A model generated the notes under the pieces. It searched no databases and had not been told where the DNA came from. It was given only the letters and a program-made list of their open reading frames with translations. A stretch of DNA of 64,000 bases from Streptomyces sp. NBC_01016 (lineage in GTDB: Bacteria; Actinomycetota; Actinomycetes; Streptomycetales; Streptomycetaceae). Below, in pieces: positions 58,093 to 64,000 of the stretch (the stretch's first letter is position 1; each line of letters begins with the position of its first letter). The position numbers and the translations under genes were made by a program. Location of the stretch: positions 930,001 to 994,000 of the forward strand of contig NZ_JAPEOQ010000002.1 in assembly GCF_026341035.1 (NCBI RefSeq), read 5' to 3'.

Positions 58093-60387
58093 TCAGTCGG
58101 TCCTGGATTGTTCCAGGCGGATCACGACGGACTTGCTCGCGGGTGTGTTGCTGGTGTCGGCGGTGGCGTCCAGCGGCACCAGCACGTTCGTCTCCGGGTA
58201 GTAGGCGGCCGCGCAGCCGCGGGCCGTCGGGTAGTGCACGACGCGGAAGCCGGGCGCGCGCCGCTCGACGCCGTCGCTCCACTCGCTCACGAGGTCCACG
58301 TAGGAGCCCTCGGCGAGGTCGAGGTCCTTGGCGTCGTCGGCGTTGACGAGGACGACGCGGCGGCCGTTCTTGATGCCGCGGTAGCGGTCGTCGAGGCCGT
58401 AGATCGTGGTGTTGTACTGGTCGTGGGAGCGCAGCGTCTGCAGGAGCAGGCGGCCCTCGGGTACGCGCGGGTACTCGACGGGCGCGGCCGTGAAGTTGGC
58501 CTTGCCGGTGGTGGTGGGGAAGCGGCGCTCGTCGCGCGGGGCGTGCGGGAGCGCGAACCCGTTCGGATCGGCGACCTTCTTGTTGAAGTCCTCGAAGCCG
58601 GGGACCACGCGCGCGATGCGGTCGCGGACCGTCGCGTAGTCCTTCTCGAACTCCTCCCAGGGCGTGGCCGATTCGGCGCCGAGGACGCGGCGGGCGAGGC
58701 GGGCGACGATGGCCGGTTCGGACAGCAGGTGCGGGCTCGCCGGGTCGAGGCGGCCGCGGGAGGCGTGGACCATGCCCATGGAGTCCTCGACGGTGACGAA
58801 CTGCTCGCCGCTGCCCTGGAGGTCGCGCTCGGTGCGGCCGAGGGTGGGCAGGATGAGGGCGCGGGCGCCGGTGACGGTGTGCGAGCGGTTCAGCTTCGTG
58901 GAGACGTGGACGGTGAGGCGGGCGCGGCGCATCGCCGACTCGGTGACGTCCGTGTCGGGTGAGGCCGAGACGAAGTTGCCGCCCATCGCGAAGAAGACCT
59001 TGGCCTGGCCGTCGCGCAGGGCGCGGATGGCGCGCACGACGTCGAAGCCGTGCTCGCGCGGCGGGGCGAAGCCGAACTCCTTCTCCAGGGCGTCGAGGAA
59101 CGCGGGCGCGGGGCGCTCGAAGATGCCCATGGTGCGGTCGCCCTGCACATTGGAGTGGCCGCGGACGGGGCACACGCCGGCACCGGGCCTTCCGATGTTG
59201 CCGCGCAGCAGCAGGAAGTTGACTACTTCGCGGATCGTCGGCACGGAGTGCTTGTGCTGGGTGAGGCCCATGGCCCAGCACACGACGGTGCGCTTGGAGG
59301 CGAGGACCATCTCCAGGGTGCGCTCGATGTCGGCGCGGGACAGGCCGGTCGCCGCGAGCGTCTCGTCCCAGTCGGCGGCGCGGGCGGCCGCGGCGAACTC
59401 CTCGTAGCCGTGGGTGTGTTCGGCGATGAAGGCGTCGTCGGTGGCGCCTCCAGTGTCGAGGATCATCTTGTTGAGGAGGCGGAAGAGGGCCTGGTCGCCG
59501 CCGAGGCGGATCTGCAGGAACAGATCGTTGAGCGCGGCGCCCTTGGTCATCCCCTTCGGGGTCTGCGGGTTCTTGAACTTCTCGAGCCCCGCCTCCGGCA
59601 GCGGGTTGATCGAGATGATCTTCGCGCCGCCGGCCTTCGCCTTCTCCAGGGCGGAGAGCATGCGCGGATGGTTCGTGCCCGGGTTCTGCCCGGCGACGAT
59701 GATCAGATCCGACTTGTAGAGGTCCTCCAGGAGGACGCTGCCCTTGCCGATGCCGATGGTCTCCGTGAGCGCGGAACCGGACGACTCGTGGCACATGTTC
59801 GAGCAGTCGGGCAGGTTGTTCGTGCCGAACTCGCGGGCGAACAACTGGTAGAGGAACGCCGCCTCGTTGCTGGTGCGCCCCGATGTGTAGAAGACGGCCT
59901 CGTCGGGGGAGGCGAGCGCTTCGAGTTCCTTGCCGATGATGTCGAAGGCGCGCTCCCACGAGACGGGCTCGTAGTGGGTGCCGCCCTCGTCCGGACCCCC
60001 TCCTTCCAGAAGCATGGGGTGGGTGAGCCGGCCCTGCTGGCCCAGCCAGTACCCGGAGCGCGTCGCGAGGTCCTTGACCGGGTGCGCGGCGAAGAACTCC
60101 GGCGTCACGCGGCGCAGCGTGGCCTCCTCGGCGACCGCCTTCGCCCCGTTCTCACAGAACTCCGCCGCGTGCCGGTGCTCCGGCTCGGGCCAGGCGCAGC
60201 CGGGGCAGTCGAAGCCGTCCTTCTGGTTGACGCGCAGCAGCGTCAGCGCGGTCCGCTTCACGCCCATCTGCTCGCGGGCCATCTTGAGCGAGTGCTTCAC
60301 GGCGGGGAGCCCGGCGGCATGGTGCTGCGGCGCCGCGACCTGCGGCGCGTCCTGTACCGGGTCGGATGCGGGCGGCTTGCTTGCCAT
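58093..60387 (-). CDS. Molybdopterin oxidoreductase, FdhF/YdeP family
   Basis: The 764-residue protein has an N-terminal iron-sulfur-like segment (FDCPGCAWPEP), the CSNMCHES motif, molybdopterin guanine dinucleotide binding segments (VAGQNPGTNHPRML; NIGRPGAGVCPVRGHSNVQGDRTMG), and a C-terminal MGD domain (TTGKANF, RSHDQYNTT). It belongs to the YdeP-like formate-dehydrogenase relatives. GGGGAG 8 nt upstream supports the ATG at 60387. It is divergent from polA. The substrate is unknown. Confidence 0.9.
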   Translation of the reverse strand: MASKPPASDPVQDAPQVAAPQHHAAGLPAVKHSLKMAREQMGVKRTALTLLRVNQKDGFDCPGCAWPEPEHRHAAEFCENGAKAVAEEATLRRVTPEFFAAHPVKDLATRSGYWLGQQGRLTHPMLLEGGGPDEGGTHYEPVSWERAFDIIGKELEALASPDEAVFYTSGRTSNEAAFLYQLFAREFGTNNLPDCSNMCHESSGSALTETIGIGKGSVLLEDLYKSDLIIVAGQNPGTNHPRMLSALEKAKAGGAKIISINPLPEAGLEKFKNPQTPKGMTKGAALNDLFLQIRLGGDQALFRLLNKMILDTGGATDDAFIAEHTHGYEEFAAAARAADWDETLAATGLSRADIERTLEMVLASKRTVVCWAMGLTQHKHSVPTIREVVNFLLLRGNIGRPGAGVCPVRGHSNVQGDRTMGIFERPAPAFLDALEKEFGFAPPREHGFDVVRAIRALRDGQAKVFFAMGGNFVSASPDTDVTESAMRRARLTVHVSTKLNRSHTVTGARALILPTLGRTERDLQGSGEQFVTVEDSMGMVHASRGRLDPASPHLLSEPAIVARLARRVLGAESATPWEEFEKDYATVRDRIARVVPGFEDFNKKVADPNGFALPHAPRDERRFPTTTGKANFTAAPVEYPRVPEGRLLLQTLRSHDQYNTTIYGLDDRYRGIKNGRRVVLVNADDAKDLDLAEGSYVDLVSEWSDGVERRAPGFRVVHYPTARGCAAAYYPETNVLVPLDATADTSNTPASKSVVIRLEQSRTD

Positions 60388-60585
60388 GGTTCGGCTCCCC
60401 TTTGAGCAGGTCCTGCGATGCTGCGATGCCGTGCTGTGAGCTACGTCTCCGATCTTCGCACGGGGGTGTGACAACGCCGGTGGCGGTCCGAGGTGGAGTC
60501 AGGAGGGGCATCGCGCAGCGATTCTTTGCAAGGGCGGGGGTGGGAGACGGGCGGGCTGTCAGTGGGGCGTGGCAGGATCGTGGGC

Positions 60586-63348
60586 GTGGCAGAGAAAGCA
60601 GCAGCGAAGACGGCGAAGAAGACGGTGGATCCGGTGGCGAAGGCAGCAGACAGCAGCTCGGGCGGGCGCCCCCGCCTGATGCTCATGGACGGGCACTCGC
60701 TGGCGTACCGGGCATTCTTCGCGCTGCCCGCGGAGAACTTCACGACGGCGACGGGGCAGCCGACGAACGCGATCTATGGTTTCGCGTCGATGCTGGCGAA
60801 CACGCTGCGCGACGAGGAGCCCACGCACTTCGCGGTGGCGTTCGACGTGTCCCGCAAGACGTGGCGCTCCGAGGAGTTCACCGAGTACAAGGCGAACAGG
60901 TCGAAGACGCCGGACGAGTTCAAGGGCCAGGTCGAGCTGATCGGCGAGCTGCTCGACGCGATGCACACGCCGCGCTTCGCGGTCGACGGCTTCGAGGCCG
61001 ACGACGTCATCGCGACGCTCGCCACGCAGGCCGAGGCCGCGGGCTTCGAGGTGCTCATCGTCACCGGCGACCGGGACTCGTTCCAGCTGGTCTCGGAGAA
61101 CGTGACGGTGCTGTACCCCACCAAGGGCGTCTCCGAGCTCACGCGTTTCACGCCGGAGAAGGTCGAGGAGAAGTACGGGCTCACGCCGGCCCAGTACCCG
61201 GACTTCGCGGCGCTTCGCGGCGACCCGTCGGACAACCTGCCGGGCATCCCCGGAGTCGGCGAGAAGACGGCCGCGAAGTGGATCAACCAGTTCGGTTCGT
61301 TCGCGGAGTTGGTCGAGCGCGCCGAGGAGGTCAAGGGCAAGGCGGGGCAGAACTTCCGGGACCACATCGAGGCCGTGAAGCTGAACCGGCGCCTCACCGA
61401 GATGGTGCGTGACGTCGAGCTGCCGAAGACGGTCACCGACCTGGGGCGCGAGGCGTACGACCGTACGGCGATCGCGATGATCCTGGACACGCTGGAGATC
61501 CGTAACCCGTCGCTGCGCGAGCGCCTGTTCGCCGTCGACCCGGGGGCCGAGGAGGCCGAGGAGACCCCGGCGGAGCCGGGCGTCGAGCTCGACGGGAAGG
61601 TCCTTGCGTCGGGCGAGGTCGCCCCGTGGCTGGCCGAGCACGGCAAGGCCGTCCTGGGCCTCGCGTCCGTCGACACCTGGTCGCTGGGTACGGGCTCGGT
61701 CACCGAGGTCGCGCTGGCCGCCGCCGGGGGAGAGGCTGCCTGGTTCGACCCGTCGACGCTGGACGAGGGCGACGAGAAGGCCTTCGCCGCGTGGCTCGCC
61801 GACGCGAAGAAGCCGAAGGTGCTGCACAACGCCAAGTCCGTGATGCGGGTCTTCGCCGAGCACGGCTGGAGCGTCGACGGCATCACCATGGACACGGCGC
61901 TCGCCGCGTACCTGGTCAAGCCGGGCCGCCGCTCCTTCGCGCTCGACGCGCTGTCCCTGGAGTATCTGGGCCGCGAGCTGGCCCCGGCCGGCGCGGCCGA
62001 CGGTCAACTCGCGTTCGGTACCGACGAGGACGACCAGGCGGAGGCCGACGCCCTCATGGTGCAGGCCCGCGCGATCCTCGACCTGGGCGAGGCCTTCGGC
62101 ACGCGCCTGGGCGAGGTCGGCGCGGCCGATCTGCTCACCGACATCGAGCTGCCCACGTCCACGCTCCTCGCGCGCCTGGAGCGGCACGGCATCGCCGCCG
62201 ACCGCGCCCACCTGGAGTCGATGGAGCAGATGTTCGCGGGCGCCGTGCAGCAGGCGGTGAAGGAGGCTCACGACGCCGTCGGGCACGAGTTCAACCTCGG
62301 CTCCCCCAAGCAGCTCCAGGCCGTCTTCTTCGAGGAACTCGACCTTCCGAAGACGAAGAAGACCAAGACCGGGTACACGACGGACGCCGACGCGCTCGCC
62401 TGGCTGGCCACGCAGACCGACCACGAACTCCCCGTGATCATGCTGCGCCACCGTGAGCAGGCCAAGCTCCGCGTCACCGTCGAGGGCCTGATCAAGACGA
62501 TCGCGGCGGACGGCCGCATCCACACCACGTTCAACCAGACGGTGGCGGCGACGGGACGACTGTCGTCGACCGACCCGAACCTGCAGAACATTCCGGTCCG
62601 CACCGACGAGGGCCGCGCGATCCGTCGCGGCTTCGTCGTCGGGGAGGGCTACGAGTCGCTGATGACGGCCGACTACAGCCAGATCGAACTGCGCGTCATG
62701 GCGCACCTGTCGGAGGACGAGGGCCTCCTGGAGGCGTTCAACTCCGGCGAGGACCTGCACACGACGGTGGCCTCGCAGGTCTTCGGAGTGGAGCGGGACG
62801 CGGTCGACGCGGAGATGCGCCGCAAGATCAAGGCGATGTCGTACGGGCTCGCGTACGGCCTCTCCGCCTTCGGCCTCTCCGGCCAGCTGGGCATCGACCC
62901 GGGCGAGGCGCGCGGCCTGATGGACACGTACTTCGAGCGGTTCGGCGGGGTGCGGGACTACCTGCGGCGGGCCGTCGACGAGGCGCGCGCCACCGGGTAC
63001 ACGGAGACGATGCTGGGGCGCCGCCGCTACCTGCCCGACCTGAACTCGGACAACCGGCAGCGCCGCGAGATGGCCGAGCGGATGGCGCTCAACGCGCCGA
63101 TCCAGGGCACCGCCGCGGACATCGTGAAGATCGCGATGCTGAACGTGGACAAGGCGCTCACGGAGGCGAAGCTCAAGTCGCGGATGCTGCTTCAGGTCCA
63201 CGACGAAATCGTGCTTGAGATCGCCCCCGGTGAGGCCGCTGCGGCGGAGGAGCTGGTGCGGCGTGAGATGGCGGGGGCGGTTGAGCTGCGCGCTCCGCTG
63301 GATGTGTCGGTGGGGCTTGGTGCGGACTGGGAGTCTGCGGCGCATTAG
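60586..63348 (+). CDS. polA: DNA polymerase I
   Basis: The 920-residue protein has an N-terminal 5' nuclease domain (LMDGHSLAYRAFFAL; DDVIATLA; GDRDSFQLV; GVGEKTAAKW), a middle domain in the place of the proofreading exonuclease, and a polymerase domain with motif A (ADYSQIELR), motif B (RRKIKAMSYGLAYGLSAFG) and motif C (QVHDEIVLE). The DxE of the exonuclease is lost (VLGLASVDTWS), so 3'-5' proofreading is probably inactive. The GTG at 60586, with AGGA 8 nt upstream, is preferred; a Lys/Ala-rich leader follows. Confidence 0.96.
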   Translation: MAEKAAAKTAKKTVDPVAKAADSSSGGRPRLMLMDGHSLAYRAFFALPAENFTTATGQPTNAIYGFASMLANTLRDEEPTHFAVAFDVSRKTWRSEEFTEYKANRSKTPDEFKGQVELIGELLDAMHTPRFAVDGFEADDVIATLATQAEAAGFEVLIVTGDRDSFQLVSENVTVLYPTKGVSELTRFTPEKVEEKYGLTPAQYPDFAALRGDPSDNLPGIPGVGEKTAAKWINQFGSFAELVERAEEVKGKAGQNFRDHIEAVKLNRRLTEMVRDVELPKTVTDLGREAYDRTAIAMILDTLEIRNPSLRERLFAVDPGAEEAEETPAEPGVELDGKVLASGEVAPWLAEHGKAVLGLASVDTWSLGTGSVTEVALAAAGGEAAWFDPSTLDEGDEKAFAAWLADAKKPKVLHNAKSVMRVFAEHGWSVDGITMDTALAAYLVKPGRRSFALDALSLEYLGRELAPAGAADGQLAFGTDEDDQAEADALMVQARAILDLGEAFGTRLGEVGAADLLTDIELPTSTLLARLERHGIAADRAHLESMEQMFAGAVQQAVKEAHDAVGHEFNLGSPKQLQAVFFEELDLPKTKKTKTGYTTDADALAWLATQTDHELPVIMLRHREQAKLRVTVEGLIKTIAADGRIHTTFNQTVAATGRLSSTDPNLQNIPVRTDEGRAIRRGFVVGEGYESLMTADYSQIELRVMAHLSEDEGLLEAFNSGEDLHTTVASQVFGVERDAVDAEMRRKIKAMSYGLAYGLSAFGLSGQLGIDPGEARGLMDTYFERFGGVRDYLRRAVDEARATGYTETMLGRRRYLPDLNSDNRQRREMAERMALNAPIQGTAADIVKIAMLNVDKALTEAKLKSRMLLQVHDEIVLEIAPGEAAAAEELVRREMAGAVELRAPLDVSVGLGADWESAAH

Positions 63349-63404
63349 CCTCCGGCGGTCGGGTGTGGGTTGCGTTGTCGCGGCCCGCGCCCGGCTCACG
63401 TCAC

Positions 63405-63447
63405 GGGGCTCCGCCCCGGACCCCGCGCCTCAATCGCCGGCGGGGCT
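63405..63447. repeat. Intergenic palindromic repeat overlapping a stop codon
   Basis: The copy runs from GGGGCTCCGCCCCGG through CCTCAATCGCCGGCGGGGCT. The minus-strand gene to its right ends inside it: the TGA of that gene is the complement of the TCA in CCTCAATCGCC. Confidence 0.9.
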
Positions 63448-64000
63448 AGAGGTGCGCGGCCTGACGTGGCTCACCAGTGCGTACAGCACCACCCCCACGC
63501 CGAGGCCCGCCCCCGCGCCGAAGCACAGCGCCGGGATGATCTCCCACGGTTGCCAGGTGAGTCCCGCCCCGTCGACGTACGACAGCCAGTTCGCCACCCG
63601 CAACGCGCCCGCGACACAGGCGCAGCCCGCGATCAGGGTCCACGCCAGCCACCGCTCGCCGGGGGACGGTGCCGGGCCCGTCTCGGCGGGGGTGGCGCCC
63701 CGTACCGCCCACCACGCGAACGCGGCGAGTACGGCGAGGGCGGCGGCCGAACCGGCGTACTGGACGTACCAGTAGAGCGGCGACCCGACGAACGTCTCGC
63801 CGAGGACGGGGAAGAGGCGCAGGCCCCAGCGGCCCGGGTGCGTGAAGGCGTCCCACACGACGTGCGTCGTGGCGCCGAGCGCCGCGGAGACGTACCACCA
63901 CAGCGGCCACCATCCCGTACGCCGCCGAGAAGGCCGGAGCACCGCCCCCACCCGGCCCCGCACCCGCCCCGGTACGAGCCCGAGCACCGGCTCCCGGATC
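63430..64000 (-). CDS. DUF4184-like membrane protein, C-terminal part only
   Basis: The reading frame enters from the right edge and ends at 63430, 190 codons. About four membrane segments follow one another, with THVVWDAFTHPGRWG in the first third, typical of DUF4184 proteins. The last residues and stop lie within a palindromic repeat. The function is unknown. Confidence 0.8.
   Translation of the reverse strand, partial: IREPVLGLVPGRVRGRVGAVLRPSRRRTGWWPLWWYVSAALGATTHVVWDAFTHPGRWGLRLFPVLGETFVGSPLYWYVQYAGSAAALAVLAAFAWWAVRGATPAETGPAPSPGERWLAWTLIAGCACVAGALRVANWLSYVDGAGLTWQPWEIIPALCFGAGAGLGVGVVLYALVSHVRPRTSSPAGD

Overview
The window is typical Streptomyces chromosome: very high GC, third positions mostly G or C, frequent GTG starts, many translationally coupled (ATGA/GTGA) gene pairs, twin-arginine signal peptides and dispersed GC-rich intergenic palindromes. 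The gene order gltB-gltD-chitosanase ... pyruvate kinase - ANTAR response regulator - branched-chain amino acid ABC transporter - polA is, from memory, the streptomycete core backbone. Accessory blocks sit inside it.

Layout. 1-1.5 kb: 5' part of a sugar ABC permease behind a LacI regulator with two operator palindromes. 1.7-2.4 kb: VIT-family metal transporter. 2.76-8.8 kb: glutamate synthase gltBD. 8.9-9.8 kb: GH46 chitosanase. 9.9-10.5 kb: intergenic repeats. 10.5-17.6 and 20.9-26.2 kb: two halves of a steroid C/D-ring (HIP) catabolic locus, recognised from the KstR2 regulon of mycobacteria and rhodococci. The left half holds two acyl-CoA dehydrogenases and a hydratase-like protein, divergent from ipdF, a kstR2-like regulator, fadA6, a hydroxysteroid-dehydrogenase-like SDR and a second KstR2-like regulator. 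The right half holds echA20-ipdA-ipdB-ipdC, divergent from two SDR genes. A cold-shock protein, a DEAD-box helicase and a secreted tyrosine phosphatase lie between the halves. Both divergent promoter regions carry the same 18-bp inverted repeat, so one or both TetR proteins probably control both halves.

26.3-33.8 kb: an HExxH protease-like protein, a secreted GH101 endo-alpha-N-acetylgalactosaminidase, a cytoplasmic GH35 beta-galactosidase with a divergent AraC regulator, and a chorismate mutase. The two glycosidases could act in series on core-1 O-glycans. 34-36.5 kb: aminopeptidase N, followed by about 0.9 kb of non-coding repeats and a 191-bp MITE. 37.7-40.6 kb: a coupled PLP decarboxylase / amine N-hydroxylase pair resembling desA-desB, without the siderophore synthetase. 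40.6-47.8 kb: Tat-exported nucleotidase, SIMPL protein, pyruvate kinase, alkylsulfatase-like metallo-hydrolase and an HTH/LAGLIDADG-like protein just downstream of tRNA-Leu(CAA).

48-64 kb: ANTAR response regulator (pdtaR-like), livKHMGF, a small membrane protein, secreted S15 peptidase, hotdog thioesterase, molybdopterin oxidoreductase, DNA polymerase I with a degenerate proofreading domain, and a DUF4184-like membrane protein cut by the window edge. All functional calls rest on reading motifs and on remembered family features; no database search or alignment was run.
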